A DNA stretch of 64,000 nt from Microbacteriaceae bacterium (GCA_003852775.1 RDDZ01000106.1:42830-106829), one strand, 5' to 3'. Positions 38,826 to 49,843 are shown, counted from the first letter of the stretch. Numbers and translations are program-made. Notes: a model not told the origin generated them from the sequence alone.

Positions 38826-40019
38826 GTGAGTTCTCTGCGTCTCTTCACCTCCGAATCCGTCACGGAAGGGCACCCCGACAAGCTCTGCGACCAGGTGAGC
38901 GACTCGATCCTCGACGCGCTCCTGACGGCCGACCCGAACGCGCGCGTCGCCGTCGAGACCCTCGTCACGACGGGCCTCGTCCACGTCGCGGGCGAGGTGA
39001 CGACGACCGGCTACGTCGAGATCCCGCAGATCGTGCGCAAGAAGATCACCGAGATCGGCTACGACTCGTCCGACGTCTGGTTCGACGGCCGCTCGTGCGG
39101 CGTCTCGGTGTCGATCGGCGGGCAGTCGCCCGACATCGCGCAGGGCGTCGACTCGGCGTTCGAGACCCGCGAGGGCACGAGCGTCGACGACCTCGACCGC
39201 CAGGGCGCAGGCGACCAGGGCATCATGTTCGGCTACGCGACGCGTGAGACGCCCGAGCTCATGCCGCTGCCCATCTGGCTCGCGCATCGGCTCGCCGAGC
39301 GCCTCTCGGAGGTGCGGCACAACGGCGAGGTGGACTACCTGCGCCCCGACGGCAAGACCCAGGTGACGGTCGGCTACGACGGCGTCACGCCCCGCACGAT
39401 CGAGACGATCGTCATGTCCGCGCAGCACTCGCCCAAGGTGTCGAACGAGCAGCTGCGGGCCGAGCTCTTCGAGCTCGTCGTGCGCCCGGTGCTCGAGCGC
39501 GTCGACCTCCCGTGGGCCGACGCCGAGCGCTACATCAACCCGACCGGCCGCTTCGAGATCGGCGGGCCCCAGGGCGACGCGGGCCTCACGGGCCGCAAGA
39601 TCATCGTCGACACCTACGGGGGAGCCGCTCGCCACGGAGGCGGCGCCTTCTCCGGCAAGGACCCGTCGAAGGTCGACCGCTCCGCCGCCTACGCGATGCG
39701 CTGGGTCGCGAAGAACGCCGTCGCGGCGGGCCTCGCCGACCGTCTCGAGGTGCAGGTGGCCTACGCGATCGGCAAGGCGGCCCCCGTCGGCCTCTACGTC
39801 GAGACCTTCGGCACGGGTGCCGTCTCCGACGAGACGATCACGAACGCCATCCGCGAGGTCTTCGACCTCCGCCCGGCGGCGATCATCCGCGACCTCGACC
39901 TCCTGCGTCCGATCTACGGCCAGACCGCGGCGTACGGCCACTTCGGTCGCGAGCTGCCCGACTTCACGTGGGAGCGGCTCGACCGCGTCGAGGAGCTCCG
40001 CGCCGCCGCAGCGCTCTGA
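38826..40019 (+). CDS. metK: S-adenosylmethionine synthetase
   Basis: 397 residues. [21 protein letters not shown] opens the protein, followed by [40 protein letters not shown] and [19 protein letters not shown]. It makes SAM from Met and ATP. GTG start; the 48-nt upstream gap has no strong ribosome-binding site and is too short for a SAM riboswitch. priA follows 2 nt after the stop. Confidence 0.96.
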   Translation: MSSLRLFTSESVTEGHPDKLCDQVSDSILDALLTADPNARVAVETLVTTGLVHVAGEVTTTGYVEIPQIVRKKITEIGYDSSDVWFDGRSCGVSVSIGGQSPDIAQGVDSAFETREGTSVDDLDRQGAGDQGIMFGYATRETPELMPLPIWLAHRLAERLSEVRHNGEVDYLRPDGKTQVTVGYDGVTPRTIETIVMSAQHSPKVSNEQLRAELFELVVRPVLERVDLPWADAERYINPTGRFEIGGPQGDAGLTGRKIIVDTYGGAARHGGGAFSGKDPSKVDRSAAYAMRWVAKNAVAAGLADRLEVQVAYAIGKAAPVGLYVETFGTGAVSDETITNAIREVFDLRPAAIIRDLDLLRPIYGQTAAYGHFGRELPDFTWERLDRVEELRAAAAL

Positions 40020-40021
40020 CC

Positions 40022-42025
40022 ATGGAGCCGGCCGTCGCGGATCCGGGCGGCGACCCGCCCGGGGCGCCGACGATCGCGCGCGTCGTGCTCGAGACGCCGC
40101 TGCCCCAGCTCGACCGCCTGCTCGACTACCGCGTCCCCGCGGGCATGGAGGGGGTCGTCCCGGGCGTGCGGGTCAGCGCGCCCCTGCGCTCGGCGAACCG
40201 GATGACGCAGGGCTTCGTCGTCGAGCTCGCGACCCAGCAGGAGCACCCCGGACCGCTCTCCGACCTCGACGCCGTCGTCTCGAGCGCCGAGGTGCTGCGG
40301 CCCGAGGTCTGGCGCCTCGCACGCGCCGTCGCGGATCGCGCGGCGGGGTCGGCGATCGACGTGCTGCGGCTCGCGATCCCCAAGCGCCAGGTGCGCGTGG
40401 AGAAGGCGTGGCTCGCGGCGCGCGCGGCCGGGCGCTCCGAGCCCGCACCTCTCGCGATCGACCCTCCCGAGGTGACGGGCTACCGCGCCGACGACGTCGA
40501 GCGACTGCTCGCGGGCGGCCGCGCCGCCCTCGCGGTCGATCCCGGGGTCGTCGAGGTCGACGGCGTGTGGGTCGGCCGCTGGGCCGTGACGCTCGCGCAG
40601 CTCGCCGCCCGCACCGTCGTGGGCGGCGCCTCCGCGATCCTCGTCGCGCCGGACCACCGCGACATCCGCCAGCTCGAGGCGGCGCTCGCCTCCGTCCTCC
40701 CCGCCGACCGCATCGTGCGCTTCGACTCCGCTCAACCCGACGCGGACCGCTACCGCGCCCTGCTGCGTGCGATGGGGGAGAGCCCCGTCGTCGTGCTCGG
40801 CAACCGGTCCGCCGTCTACGCCCCCGCGACGCGGCTCGGGCTCATCGTCGTGTGGGACGACGGCGACCCGCTGCTCGCCGAGCCCCTCACCCCGTACGTG
40901 CACGCGCGCGATGCGGCCCTCATCCGCCAGGAGCAGCAGGGGAGCGCCCTCGTGCTCGCGGGCAGCACGCGCACGACCGAGGCGCAGCGGCTCGTCGAGC
41001 TCGGCTGGCTCACGGAGCTCGGGCCCGAGCGCCCGCGTCGCGTCCACGTCGTGCCGACCGCCCACGCGACGGGCACCGGCGCCGACGACCACGCCCGCAT
41101 CCCGAGCATCGCGTGGCGCGAGGCGTCGGCCGCCGCGAAGACCGGCCCCGTGCTCGTGCAGGTCGCACGTCCCGGCTACGCGCCCGGGCTGCGGTGCGGC
41201 GAGTGCGGCACCGCCGCCCGCTGCCGTCGCTGCACCGGGCCCCTGCGCATCGAACGGCAGGGCGGCCCGCCGAGTTGTCTGTGGTGCGGCGTCGACGAAC
41301 GATCCTTCCGCTGCGGCGAGTGCGGCTCGTCCAAGCTCGTGCGCGTCGGCGCGGGCTCGACCCGCACCGCGGAGGAGCTCGGACGGGCCTTCCCCGGCAT
41401 CCGCGTCCTCGTCGCGGATGGCGAGCGTCGCGTGCTCGAGGTCGACTCGCGGCCGGCGCTCGTCGTCGCGACCCGCGGAGCGGAGCCGGTCGCCGCGGGC
41501 GGCTACCGCGCCGTGCTGCTGCTCGACGGCGAGCGGATGACGGCGCGCGAGACCCTGCGCGTCGCCGAGGACTGCCTCCGCTGGTGGAGCGACGCAGCGG
41601 CCCTCGCCGCCGACGACGCCAAGGTGTTCCTCGTGGGCGTCGGAGGGCGTCTCGCGACCGCCCTCGCGACGGGTGCGACCACGATCTTCGCGCGGCAGGA
41701 GCTCGCCGACCGCCGTGCGCTCGGGTTCCCTCCCGCGATACGCGTCGCGACCCTCGAGGGCTTCCCGGATGCCGTGGAGAGCGCGATCGCCGCGCTGCCC
41801 GAGGGCACGGACGTCCTCGCGGAGCGCACCCTCGACGGCCGCACGCGCGCGATCATCCGGTTCGACTACGCGCACGGCCCCGCCGTCGCGAAGGCCGTGC
41901 GCGGGGAGATCATCCGCCAGGCGGCGGCCCGTCGGAAACCGATCCCCGGCCGCCCCCGGACCGGGCGGGCCCCGCTCCCGCTGCGCGCGCGCTTCGACGA
42001 CCCGGAGCCCTTCGAGGAGAGCTGA
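40022..42025 (+). CDS. priA: PriA-like primosomal protein N', helicase motifs degenerate
   Basis: 667 residues. The N-terminal 3'-DNA-binding domain (RVVLETPLPQLDRLLDYRVP) is present. Zinc-binding Cys pairs are intact: LRCGECGTAARCRRC, CLWCG and FRCGECGSSKLV. However, the Walker A GxTGSGKT of PriA helicases is absent, and the DEEH box reads VWDDGDPLLAEPL. This degeneration is typical of actinobacterial PriA and predicts no ATP-driven helicase activity; it may still bind forks and load partners. ATG 40022 lies 2 nt after metK. Confidence 0.9.
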   Translation: MEPAVADPGGDPPGAPTIARVVLETPLPQLDRLLDYRVPAGMEGVVPGVRVSAPLRSANRMTQGFVVELATQQEHPGPLSDLDAVVSSAEVLRPEVWRLARAVADRAAGSAIDVLRLAIPKRQVRVEKAWLAARAAGRSEPAPLAIDPPEVTGYRADDVERLLAGGRAALAVDPGVVEVDGVWVGRWAVTLAQLAARTVVGGASAILVAPDHRDIRQLEAALASVLPADRIVRFDSAQPDADRYRALLRAMGESPVVVLGNRSAVYAPATRLGLIVVWDDGDPLLAEPLTPYVHARDAALIRQEQQGSALVLAGSTRTTEAQRLVELGWLTELGPERPRRVHVVPTAHATGTGADDHARIPSIAWREASAAAKTGPVLVQVARPGYAPGLRCGECGTAARCRRCTGPLRIERQGGPPSCLWCGVDERSFRCGECGSSKLVRVGAGSTRTAEELGRAFPGIRVLVADGERRVLEVDSRPALVVATRGAEPVAAGGYRAVLLLDGERMTARETLRVAEDCLRWWSDAAALAADDAKVFLVGVGGRLATALATGATTIFARQELADRRALGFPPAIRVATLEGFPDAVESAIAALPEGTDVLAERTLDGRTRAIIRFDYAHGPAVAKAVRGEIIRQAAARRKPIPGRPRTGRAPLPLRARFDDPEPFEES

Positions 42026-42050
42026 GCCCGCGGCACGGCAGGATGGAGGG

Positions 42051-42968
42051 GTGCGTCTGATCTTCGCGGGCAGTCCCGCCGCCGCCGTGCCCAGCCTCCG
42101 CGCCCTCCTCGAGGGCCCGCACGAGGTCGTGGCCGTCGTGACGCGCGAGGACGCCCCGCAGGGCCGCAAACGCGTGCTCACCCCGACCCCCGTCGCGGAC
42201 GTCGCGGAGGCCGCCGGCGTGCCCGTCGTCAAGGCCAATCGGCTGTCGCATGTGCAGGACGAGCTGCTCGCGCTCGAGGCCGAGCTCGGCGTCGTCGTCG
42301 CCTACGGGGGTCTCATCCGCGAGCCGATCCTGAGCGCGCCGACGCACGGCTGGATCAACCTGCACTTCTCGCTGCTCCCGCGCTGGCGCGGCGCGGCCCC
42401 CGTGCAGCACGCGCTCATCGCGGGCGACGCCGAGACCGGCGCCGCCGTCTTCCAGCTCGTGCCCGAGCTCGACGCGGGCCCCGTGTTCGCGATGGAGCGC
42501 ACGACGATCGGCCGCGTGCAGACGGCCGGGCACCTGCTCGAGTCGCTCAGCGAGTCCGGCGCCCGCCTGCTCGCCGGCGTCGTGGACGCGATCGCGGACG
42601 GCACCGCCGTCGCGACGGCGCAGGAGGGCGAGGTGACGCTCGCTCCCAAGCTCACCCTCGAGGACGGCCGCCTCGACTGGACCGAGCCCGCCGCCCGCAT
42701 CGACGCCCGCCGCCGCGGCGTCACACCCGAGCCCGGCGCGACGACGACCCTCGACGGCGAGCGGTTCAAGATCCTCGACGCCGCGATCGCGCACGACGCG
42801 CCGCGCCTCGAGCCCGGCCACGTCGCCCTGCGCGGCAAGGCCGTGCACGTCGGCACCGCCGACGTGCCCCTCGAGCTCGTCGTCGTGCAGCCCGCGGGCA
42901 AGCGTGCGATGCCCGCCGCCGACTGGTGGCGCGGCCGCCCGTCCGATGCGCCGACGGTCTTCGCATGA
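42051..42968 (+). CDS. fmt: Methionyl-tRNA formyltransferase
   Basis: 305 residues. VRLIFAGSPAAAVPSLRALL, catalytic LGVVVAYGGLIREPIL and WINLHFSLLPRWRGAAPVQHALIAGD, with the usual Asn-His-Asp active-site set in NLHFSLLP and the following ETGAAVFQL / ELDAGP. The C-terminal beta-barrel domain begins near residue 205. It formylates initiator Met-tRNA. GTG 42051 has GGAGGG immediately upstream. ATGA overlap with rsmB. Confidence 0.95.
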   Translation: MRLIFAGSPAAAVPSLRALLEGPHEVVAVVTREDAPQGRKRVLTPTPVADVAEAAGVPVVKANRLSHVQDELLALEAELGVVVAYGGLIREPILSAPTHGWINLHFSLLPRWRGAAPVQHALIAGDAETGAAVFQLVPELDAGPVFAMERTTIGRVQTAGHLLESLSESGARLLAGVVDAIADGTAVATAQEGEVTLAPKLTLEDGRLDWTEPAARIDARRRGVTPEPGATTTLDGERFKILDAAIAHDAPRLEPGHVALRGKAVHVGTADVPLELVVVQPAGKRAMPAADWWRGRPSDAPTVFA

Positions 42969-44344
42969 GCCGCATCCAGCCCGCCCGGCGCGTCGCCGTC
43001 GACGTGCTCGCCGCCGTGCGCGAGTCCGACGCGTACGCGAACCTGCTGCTGCCGACGCGCATCCGCGACGCCCGCCTCGCGGGCCCGGATGCGGGCTTCG
43101 CGACCGAGCTCGTCTACGGCACGCTCCGCATGCAGGGCTACTACGACCGCGTCATCGCCCTCGCCGCCCGCCGCGCGGCCTCCCGCATCGACGGCCCCGT
43201 GCTCGACGTGCTGCGGCTCGGCGCCCACCAGCTCCTGTCGTTGCGCACCGCGCCGCACGCCGTGATCTCGGAGTCGGTGGAGCTCGTGCGCCGCGCGCGG
43301 AAGGCCTCGGCCGCGGGTTTCGTGAACGGTGTTCTGCGCACGATCACGCGCGAGAGCCCCGACACCTGGCGTGAGCGGGCCCTGGAGGGCCTTCAGGGCG
43401 CCGAACGGCTCGCCGTCGAGTTCTCGCACCCCGCGTGGGTCGTCGAGGCGCTCGAGGCCGCGCTCGCGCAGGAGGGGGCGGCCTCCGACCTGCCCGCGCT
43501 CCTGGCGGCCGACAACGACCCGCCGCGCGTCGCCTTCGCGGCGCTCCCCGGGCTCGCGGATGCCGCCTCCCTCGCCGACGACGACGCGTACCTCCCCGGG
43601 AGGCTCTCGCCGGTCGCGCTCGGCTCGACCGGCGGCGATCCGTCGCAGCTCGTGGACGTCGCGGCCGGCCGCGTGCGCGTGCAGGACGAGGGCTCGCAGC
43701 TCGCGGCCCTCGCGCTCACGCGTGCGCGCCCCGTCGCGGCGGGGGAGCGCTGGCTCGACGTGTGCGCCGGACCCGGCGGCAAGGCGGCCCTGCTCGCGGC
43801 GGAGGCGGCCCTCGGCGGCGCCTCGCTTGTCGCGAACGAGGTCGTCCCGGCGCGTGCGGGCCTCGTCCGCAACGCCCTCGCGCCGTTCGTCGACCGCCCC
43901 GACGCGCCCGTCGTCGTCGAGGGCGACGGACGCCGATTCGCCGACGGCGCGGAGCTGTTCGACCGCATCCTGCTCGATGCGCCCTGCACGGGGCTCGGCG
44001 CCCTCCGCCGTCGCCCCGAGGCGCGCTGGCGCAAGAGCACCGACGACCTCGCCGAGCTCGTGACGCTTCAGGCCGAGCTCATCGACGCCGCGGTCGCCGC
44101 CCTCAAGCCGGGCGGCGTGCTCGCCTACGTGACGTGCTCGCCGCATCCGGAGGAGACCCGCGCCCAGGTCGCCGCGGCGCTCGAACGGCACCCCGGCCTG
44201 CGCGCCCTCGATACGCCCACCGTGCTCGCGCGCGTCGCGAAGGAGCCCCTCGGGCTGCCGGACGCGACCTCGGCGCAGCTGTGGCCGCATCGCCACGGCA
44301 CCGACGCGATGTTCATCCAGCTGCTCGCTAGGGTCGAGGCGTGA
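42965..44344 (+). CDS. rsmB: 16S rRNA (cytosine-967-C5)-methyltransferase family protein
   Basis: 459 residues. The N-terminal NusB-like RNA-binding domain ([40 protein letters not shown]) is followed by a Rossmann methyltransferase: [32 protein letters not shown], the catalytic Cys in [20 protein letters not shown] and a second Cys in [13 protein letters not shown]. It probably methylates C967 of 16S rRNA or an equivalent site. ATG overlaps the fmt stop and its TGA overlaps the rpe GTG. Confidence 0.93.
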   Translation: MSRIQPARRVAVDVLAAVRESDAYANLLLPTRIRDARLAGPDAGFATELVYGTLRMQGYYDRVIALAARRAASRIDGPVLDVLRLGAHQLLSLRTAPHAVISESVELVRRARKASAAGFVNGVLRTITRESPDTWRERALEGLQGAERLAVEFSHPAWVVEALEAALAQEGAASDLPALLAADNDPPRVAFAALPGLADAASLADDDAYLPGRLSPVALGSTGGDPSQLVDVAAGRVRVQDEGSQLAALALTRARPVAAGERWLDVCAGPGGKAALLAAEAALGGASLVANEVVPARAGLVRNALAPFVDRPDAPVVVEGDGRRFADGAELFDRILLDAPCTGLGALRRRPEARWRKSTDDLAELVTLQAELIDAAVAALKPGGVLAYVTCSPHPEETRAQVAAALERHPGLRALDTPTVLARVAKEPLGLPDATSAQLWPHRHGTDAMFIQLLARVEA

Positions 44345-45015
44345 GCGATCGCACCCGACCCGTCCGCATCCAGCCGAGCATCCTCGCGGCCGACTGGGCC
44401 GACATGCGCGGCGAGCTGGAGCGCATCCGGAACGCCGACCACGTGCACGTCGACGTCATGGACAACCACTTCGTGCCCAACCTCACGTTCGGTCCGCAGA
44501 TGGTCGAGACCGTGCAGCGCGTGTCGCCGATCCCGCTCGACGTGCACCTCATGATCGAGGACCCCGACCGCTGGGCACCCGGCTACGCCGAGCTCGGCGC
44601 CTTCTCGGTGACCTTCCACGCGGAGGCCGCGGCCGACCCCGTCGCGCTCGCGCGCCGCATCCGCGAGATCGGCTCGCGCGCGTCGATCGCCCTCAAGCCG
44701 GGCACGGCCGTCGAGCCGTACCTCGAGCTGCTGCCCGAGTTCGACCAGGTGCTCGTCATGACGGTCGAGCCCGGGTTCGGCGGCCAGAGCTTCATGCCCG
44801 AGGTGATGCCGAAGCTGCGCCTGCTGCGCGAGGTCGCCGACCGCGAGGGCCTCGACGTGTGGTTGCAGGTCGACGGCGGCATCGCCGCCGACACGATCGG
44901 CATCGCCGCGGAGGCGGGTGCCGACACCTTCGTCGCCGGCTCCGCCGTCTACGGGGCGACGGACGTCGACGCCGCGATCGCGGGGCTGCGCCACGCGGCC
45001 GCGCACGCGCACTGA
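44341..45015 (+). CDS. rpe: Ribulose-phosphate 3-epimerase
   Basis: 224 residues, TIM barrel. [68 protein letters not shown] and [20 protein letters not shown] cover the catalytic Asp and metal ligands. It interconverts ribulose-5-P and xylulose-5-P. GTGA overlap with rsmB. It ends the priA-fmt-rsmB-rpe group. Confidence 0.96.
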   Translation: MSDRTRPVRIQPSILAADWADMRGELERIRNADHVHVDVMDNHFVPNLTFGPQMVETVQRVSPIPLDVHLMIEDPDRWAPGYAELGAFSVTFHAEAAADPVALARRIREIGSRASIALKPGTAVEPYLELLPEFDQVLVMTVEPGFGGQSFMPEVMPKLRLLREVADREGLDVWLQVDGGIAADTIGIAAEAGADTFVAGSAVYGATDVDAAIAGLRHAAAHAH

Positions 45016-45026
45016 CGCGCGTCTGA

Positions 45027-45032
45027 TTGACT
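45027..45032 (+). promoter_or_regulatory. Possible -10 (TTGACT) for a leaderless FKBP transcript
   Basis: TTGACT lies exactly 7 nt before the ATG at 45040; no Shine-Dalgarno sequence is present. The second base is T rather than A, so it is weaker than the other examples. Confidence 0.3.
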
Positions 45033-45039
45033 TGACCCC

Positions 45040-45408
45040 ATGACCGACAAGACCAAGCCCGAGATCGACTTCATCGAGGGCCCGGCGCCCACGGAGCTCG
45101 TCATCACCGACCTCGAGGTCGGCGACGGCGCCGAGGCGACCCCCGGCGCGACCGTCGACGTGCACTACGTGGGCGTCGACTTCGAGACCGGCGAGCAGTT
45201 CGACGCGAGCTGGGACCGCGGCAGCTCGATCCAGTTCCCGCTCGCGGGCCTCATCAAGGGCTGGCAGGACGGCATCCCGGGCATGAAGGTCGGCGGTCGC
45301 CGGCAGCTCGTGTGCCCGCCGCAGTACGCCTACGGCCCCGCCGGCGCGGGTCACCGCCTGTCGGGCCGCACCCTCGTCTTCGTCATCGACCTGCTGGGCG
45401 TCAAGTAG
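45040..45408 (+). CDS. FKBP-type peptidyl-prolyl cis-trans isomerase
   Basis: 122 residues, a single FKBP domain without signal peptide, so cytosolic. VDVHYVGVDFETGEQFDASW, IQFPLAGLIKGWQDGIPGMK, GGRRQLVCPPQYAYG and TLVFVIDLLGV carry the usual pocket aromatic residues. It is a folding helper; the client is unknown. It stands between rpe and hisE. Confidence 0.94.
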   Translation: MTDKTKPEIDFIEGPAPTELVITDLEVGDGAEATPGATVDVHYVGVDFETGEQFDASWDRGSSIQFPLAGLIKGWQDGIPGMKVGGRRQLVCPPQYAYGPAGAGHRLSGRTLVFVIDLLGVK

Positions 45409-45425
45409 CGACCCCGCCCGCCCGG

Positions 45426-45431
45426 TAACCT
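45426..45431 (+). promoter_or_regulatory. Predicted -10 (TAACCT) for a leaderless hisE transcript
   Basis: TAACCT ends 6 nt before the hisE GTG (45438). Transcription would start at the GTG. Confidence 0.45.
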
Positions 45432-45437
45432 AGGCGG

Positions 45438-45701
45438 GTGAAGTCGTTCGACGCCCTCTTCGAGGAGCTCTCCGCCAAGGCCGTCGCGCGCCGCGAGGGG
45501 TCGCGCACCGTCGCGGAGCTCGACGCGGGCGTCCACGCGATCGGCAAGAAGATCGTGGAGGAGGCCGCCGAGGTCTGGATGGCGGCCGAGTACCAGTCCG
45601 ACGCCGAGACGGCGGAGGAGATCTCGCAGCTGCTTTACCACCTGCAGGTGCTCATGATCGCGAAGGGTCTCACCCTCGAGGACGTCAACCGACATCTGTG
45701 A
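45438..45701 (+). CDS. hisE: Phosphoribosyl-ATP diphosphatase
   Basis: 87 residues, all-helical MazG-like fold. [20 protein letters not shown] and [19 protein letters not shown] (metal-binding Glu cluster) with [18 protein letters not shown]. It hydrolyses PR-ATP to PR-AMP, the second step of histidine synthesis, after HisG encoded next. Separate hisE and hisI genes, as here, are the actinobacterial arrangement. Confidence 0.95.
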   Translation: MKSFDALFEELSAKAVARREGSRTVAELDAGVHAIGKKIVEEAAEVWMAAEYQSDAETAEEISQLLYHLQVLMIAKGLTLEDVNRHL

Positions 45702-45746
45702 ACGCGCATCCGCCCCGATGACCGTTCACCATCAGAAAGCACAGAC

Positions 45747-46586
45747 ATGCTGAGAATCGCCGTGCCCAACAAGGGCACGCTGTCGGAGAGCGCCACCTCG
45801 ATGCTGCGCGAGGCGGGCTACGTCACGCGCCGCGACCCGAAGGAGCTCATCGTCGCGGACCCCCGCAACGACGTCGAGTTCTTCTACCTGCGCCCCCGCG
45901 ACATCGCCACCTACGTCGGATCGGGGGCCCTCGATGTGGGCATCACCGGCCGCGACCTGCTGCTCGACTCGCACTCGGCCGCCATCGAGGTCGACGCGCT
46001 CGACTTCGGCGCGTCTACGTTCCGCTTCGCGGGCCCGATCGGCCGTTTCCAGACGCTGCGCGACCTCGAGGGCGTGCGCGTCGCGACGAGCTACGACGGC
46101 CTCGTGCGGGACTTCCTCGCGGCCGAGGGAGTGAACGCGACGGTCGTGCGCCTCGACGGCGCCGTCGAGTCGGCGGTGCGCCTCGGGGTCGCGGATGCCG
46201 TGGCCGACGTCGTCGAGACCGGCTCGACCCTGCGCAAGCAGGGCCTGGAGATCTTCGGCCCCGTCATCCTCGAGTCGAGCGCCGTCATGATCGCGGCGCG
46301 CGAGGACGTCCCCGGACTCGAGACCCTGCGCCGCCGCATCCAGGGCGTGATGGTCGCGCACCAGTACGTGCTCATCGACTACGACCTCCCCGCCGAGCTC
46401 GTCGACAGGGCCTCCGCCATCACGCCGGGGCTCGAGTCGCCGACCGTCTCCCCGCTGCGCGACACCGGGTGGGTGGCCGTGCGCGTCATGGTGCCCCGCA
46501 GCGAGATGAACCAGGTCATGGACGAGCTGTACGCGCTCGGCGCCCGCGCGATCCTCGTCAGCGCCATCCACGCCGCGAGGATCTGA
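45747..46586 (+). CDS. hisG: ATP phosphoribosyltransferase (long form)
   Basis: 279 residues, the long HisG with a C-terminal regulatory domain, so HisZ is not needed. [53 protein letters not shown] and the C-terminal ACT-like region ending [11 protein letters not shown]. It starts histidine synthesis and long forms are inhibited by His. ATG 45747 has only a weak AGAAAG upstream. Its TGA overlaps the hisF ATG. Confidence 0.96.
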   Translation: MLRIAVPNKGTLSESATSMLREAGYVTRRDPKELIVADPRNDVEFFYLRPRDIATYVGSGALDVGITGRDLLLDSHSAAIEVDALDFGASTFRFAGPIGRFQTLRDLEGVRVATSYDGLVRDFLAAEGVNATVVRLDGAVESAVRLGVADAVADVVETGSTLRKQGLEIFGPVILESSAVMIAAREDVPGLETLRRRIQGVMVAHQYVLIDYDLPAELVDRASAITPGLESPTVSPLRDTGWVAVRVMVPRSEMNQVMDELYALGARAILVSAIHAARI

Positions 46587-47347
46587 TGGACGTCCTGGTA
46601 CGCGTCATCCCGTGCCTCGACGTCGCCGCGGGCCGTGTGGTCAAGGGCGTCAACTTCCAGGGCCTCCGCGACGCGGGCGACCCCGTCGAGCTCGCGCGCA
46701 AGTACTACGAGCAGGGCGCCGACGAGATCACCTTCCTCGACGTCACCGCGACCGTCGAGGACCGCTCCACGATGTACGAGACCGTCACCGCGACGGCCGA
46801 GCAGGTGTTCATCCCGCTCACGGTCGGCGGCGGCGTGCGCTCGGTCGACGATGTCGCGCGGCTGCTCGGCCACGGCGCCGACAAGATCGGCGTCAACTCG
46901 GCCGCCATCGCGCGCCCCGAGCTCATCGGCGAGATCGCCGACCGCTTCGGCGCCCAGGTGTGCGTGCTCTCGCTCGACGTCAAGCGCTCGCCCCGCACCC
47001 CGTCCGGCTTCGTCGTGACGACGCACGGCGGCCGCACGGAGACGGATCGCGACGCGCTCGAGTGGGCGCGCGAGGCGATCGAACGGGGCGCCGGCGAGCT
47101 GCTCGTCAACTCGATCGACGCCGACGGCACGAAGGAGGGCTTCGACCTCGAGCTCGTGCGCGCGATGCGCGATCTCTCGCGCGTGCCCGTCATCGCGAGC
47201 GGGGGAGCGGGAGCGGTCGAGCACTTCGCCCCCGCGGTCGAGGCGGGCGCCGACGCCGTGCTCGCGGCATCCGTCTTCCACATGGGCGAGCTCACCGTGG
47301 GCGACGTCAAGGGCGCCCTGCGCGGCGCGGGAATCGAGGTCCGATGA
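46586..47347 (+). CDS. hisF: Imidazole glycerol phosphate synthase cyclase subunit
   Basis: 253 residues, TIM barrel. [20 protein letters not shown] (catalytic Asp), [52 protein letters not shown] (second catalytic Asp) and [14 protein letters not shown]. It cyclises PRFAR using ammonia from HisH; hisH and hisA are elsewhere. ATG overlaps hisG; ATGA overlap with hisI. Confidence 0.96.
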   Translation: MDVLVRVIPCLDVAAGRVVKGVNFQGLRDAGDPVELARKYYEQGADEITFLDVTATVEDRSTMYETVTATAEQVFIPLTVGGGVRSVDDVARLLGHGADKIGVNSAAIARPELIGEIADRFGAQVCVLSLDVKRSPRTPSGFVVTTHGGRTETDRDALEWAREAIERGAGELLVNSIDADGTKEGFDLELVRAMRDLSRVPVIASGGAGAVEHFAPAVEAGADAVLAASVFHMGELTVGDVKGALRGAGIEVR

Positions 47348-47712
47348 CCACCGTCGACGAGGTCGTGGAGCGCGCGCGCTTCGACGCGAACGGGCTCCTG
47401 CCCGCCGTCATCCAGCAGCACGACACGGGCCGTGTGCTCATGCTCGGCTACATGGACGCCGAGGCGCTGCGCCGCACGCTCACCGAGGGGCGCGTGACGT
47501 TCTGGTCGCGCAGCCGCCAGGAGTACTGGCGCAAGGGCGACACGAGCGGCCACCGGCAGTACGTGAAGGGTGCCGCTCTCGACTGCGACGGCGATACGCT
47601 GCTCGTCCAGGTCGAGCAGATCGGCCCCGCGTGCCACACAGGCGCCCACAGCTGCTTCGACATCGACCCCCTCGATCCCGCGATCGGAGACCCCTCGGAG
47701 GCCACCGCGTGA
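47344..47712 (+). CDS. hisI: Phosphoribosyl-AMP cyclohydrolase
   Basis: 122 residues. [40 protein letters not shown] and the zinc-binding [20 protein letters not shown] / HTGAHSCF. It opens the adenine ring of PR-AMP. Its TGA overlaps the trpE GTG, which joins histidine and tryptophan genes without a gap. Confidence 0.96.
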   Translation: MTTVDEVVERARFDANGLLPAVIQQHDTGRVLMLGYMDAEALRRTLTEGRVTFWSRSRQEYWRKGDTSGHRQYVKGAALDCDGDTLLVQVEQIGPACHTGAHSCFDIDPLDPAIGDPSEATA

Positions 47713-49247
47713 CCACGAACGCTCGAGCCGAGTTCGACGCCGCCATCGCCGCGGGGCACCGCGTCGTGCCGGTGCTGCGGGAGCTCTTCGCCGACGGCGA
47801 GACGCCCGTCGGCGTCTACCGCAAGGTCGCCGCCGACCGCCCGGGCACCTTCCTGCTCGAGTCGGCGGAGCAGGGCGGCATCTGGTCGCGCTGGTCGTTC
47901 GTCGGCGCCGGCTCGCTCGGCGTGCTCACCCAGCGCCGCGACGCGGACGGCGACCGCGCCGTGTGGATCGACTACGGCCTCGACGAGACGCGCGCCTTCG
48001 GCGGACCGGTCCCCGCGGCGCCTCTCGCCGCCGTCGACGCCCTCTACGCGCGGTGGCGCACGCCGCAGCAGGAGGGCCACCCGCCGCTCACGGGCGGCCT
48101 CGTGGGCTTCATCGGCTGGGAGGCCGTGCGCCAGCTCGAGAACCTGCCCGACATCCCGCCCGCCGAGGTGCCGATCCCGGGCCAGGCGCTCGCGTTCGTG
48201 TCGGAGCTCGTCGCCCTCGACCACCGCACGGGCACCGCGACGCTCATCGCCGCCGTGCTCAACGACGGCACCGAGCGGCCGGATGCCGCGTGGGATGCCG
48301 CGCAACAGCGTCTCGACGCGCTCCAGGCCGCCCTCGCGCAGCCCTCGCCCGCCCAGCTCGCGGCGGTCGACCTCGGCGTCGAGCCCGCGGCCCGGCACCG
48401 CATCGAGCGCGCCGACTTCGAGGCGTCCGTCGTGCGCGCCAAGGAGTTCGTACGCGACGGCGACGTGTTCCAGGTCGTCATCTCGCAGCGCTTCGACCAC
48501 GAGCTCACGGCGACGCCGCTCGAGGTCTACCGCGTGCTGCGCGTGCTCAACCCGAGCCCCTACATGTACCTGCTGGCGCTCGAGACGCCCGACGGTGAGC
48601 CGTACGCGATCGTCGGCAGCTCGCCCGAGGCGCTCGTCAAAGTGCAGCGCGGCCGGGTCTTCACCCACCCGATCGCCGGCTCCCGTCCGCGCGGAGAGAC
48701 CCCCGAACGCGACCTCGAGCTCGCCGAGGAGCTGCTCGCCGACCCCAAGGAGCAGGCTGAGCACCTCATGCTCGTCGACCTCGCGCGCAACGACCTCTCG
48801 CGCGTGTGCCGCGCGGGCACGGTCGAGGTGACCGAGTTCATGCAGGTCGAGCGCTTCAGCCACATCATGCACCTCGTGTCGAGCGTCGAGGGCGACCTGC
48901 GCCCCGAGGCGAGCGCAGTCGACGTCTTCCGCGCGACGTTCCCGGCCGGGACCCTCTCCGGCGCGCCGAAGCCGCGCGCGCTCGAGATCATCGACGAGCT
49001 CGAGGTCGCCCAGCGGGGCGTCTACGGCGGCGTCGTGGGCTACTTCGACCTCGCCGGCGACGCGGACCTCGCGATCGCGATCCGCACGGCGACGCTCGTG
49101 GGCGACACCGCCTACGTGCAGGCGGGCGCGGGCCTCGTAGCCGACTCGGACCCCGCCTCGGAGCATCAGGAGGCCGTCAACAAGGCCGCGGCTCCGCTAC
49201 GCGCGGTCGCGGTCGCCAACGCCATGCGGCGGATCGGCGACTCGTGA
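47709..49247 (+). CDS. trpE: Anthranilate synthase component I
   Basis: 512 residues. N-terminal feedback-binding LLES motif ([20 protein letters not shown]). The chorismate-binding domain has [73 protein letters not shown] and [20 protein letters not shown]. It makes anthranilate with the TrpG glutaminase, which is not in the window. Because the GTG overlaps hisI there is no leader or attenuator directly before trpE. Confidence 0.96.
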   Translation: MTTNARAEFDAAIAAGHRVVPVLRELFADGETPVGVYRKVAADRPGTFLLESAEQGGIWSRWSFVGAGSLGVLTQRRDADGDRAVWIDYGLDETRAFGGPVPAAPLAAVDALYARWRTPQQEGHPPLTGGLVGFIGWEAVRQLENLPDIPPAEVPIPGQALAFVSELVALDHRTGTATLIAAVLNDGTERPDAAWDAAQQRLDALQAALAQPSPAQLAAVDLGVEPAARHRIERADFEASVVRAKEFVRDGDVFQVVISQRFDHELTATPLEVYRVLRVLNPSPYMYLLALETPDGEPYAIVGSSPEALVKVQRGRVFTHPIAGSRPRGETPERDLELAEELLADPKEQAEHLMLVDLARNDLSRVCRAGTVEVTEFMQVERFSHIMHLVSSVEGDLRPEASAVDVFRATFPAGTLSGAPKPRALEIIDELEVAQRGVYGGVVGYFDLAGDADLAIAIRTATLVGDTAYVQAGAGLVADSDPASEHQEAVNKAAAPLRAVAVANAMRRIGDS

Positions 49248-49843
49248 CCCCGAACCGGCTGCGCACGCTCCTCCTCGCCGCCACGGCGCTGCTCGCGGCG
49301 CTCGTCTTCCTCGCGTGGTCGCAGCGCTGGTTCACGCTCTCCCTCGTCGCCTCGAGCGGCGATCCCGCCCCGCTCGAGGTGGGTGGCGACGTCGCGGCCT
49401 CCGCGCTCGCCCCCCTCGCGCTCACGGTCCTCGCGATCGTCGCGGCGCTCGCGCTCGCCGGTCCCGTGCTGCGCACCGTGTTCGGCGTGCTGGAGTCCCT
49501 CGTCGGGGCGTGCGTCGTCGCCGTGACGGTCGTGACGCTCGCGGACCCTGTTCAGGCGTCGGCGTCCGCCGTGACCGACGTCACGGGCGTCGCGGGGGCG
49601 GACTCCGTGGCCGAGCTCGTCGCGGACGTCGACGTATCGGCGTGGCCGGCCGTCGCGATCGTGCTCGGCTCGCTCATCGGGGTCACGGGCCTGCTCGTGG
49701 CCGCGACGGCCCGCCGTTGGCCCCTCGCCGGGCGGAAGTACTCGCGCACCCGCATCGCATCCGCCGAGGGCGCCGCCTCCGACCCCGTCGCGGAGTGGGA
49801 CGCGCTGAGCGAGGGCGACGACCCGACCGCGCCCTCCCGCTAG
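49244..49843 (+). CDS. Trp-biosynthesis-associated membrane protein (TIGR02234-like)
   Basis: 199 residues, about four TM segments (TLLLAATALLAALVFLAW; LAPLALTVLAIVAALALAG; GACVVAVTVVTLA; WPAVAIVLGSLIGVTGLLV). The WSQRWFTLSL motif just after TM1 is typical of the family that follows trpE in actinobacteria. Cytosolic acidic tail. The function is unknown; the fixed position suggests tryptophan-related membrane work. GTGA overlap with trpE. Confidence 0.88.
   Translation: MTPNRLRTLLLAATALLAALVFLAWSQRWFTLSLVASSGDPAPLEVGGDVAASALAPLALTVLAIVAALALAGPVLRTVFGVLESLVGACVVAVTVVTLADPVQASASAVTDVTGVAGADSVAELVADVDVSAWPAVAIVLGSLIGVTGLLVAATARRWPLAGRKYSRTRIASAEGAASDPVAEWDALSEGDDPTAPSR

Noticed and set aside
47600..47709. 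Tryptophan leader peptide or attenuator before trpE
   Set aside because: trpE starts inside the hisI stop codon and the upstream bases are hisI coding sequence.
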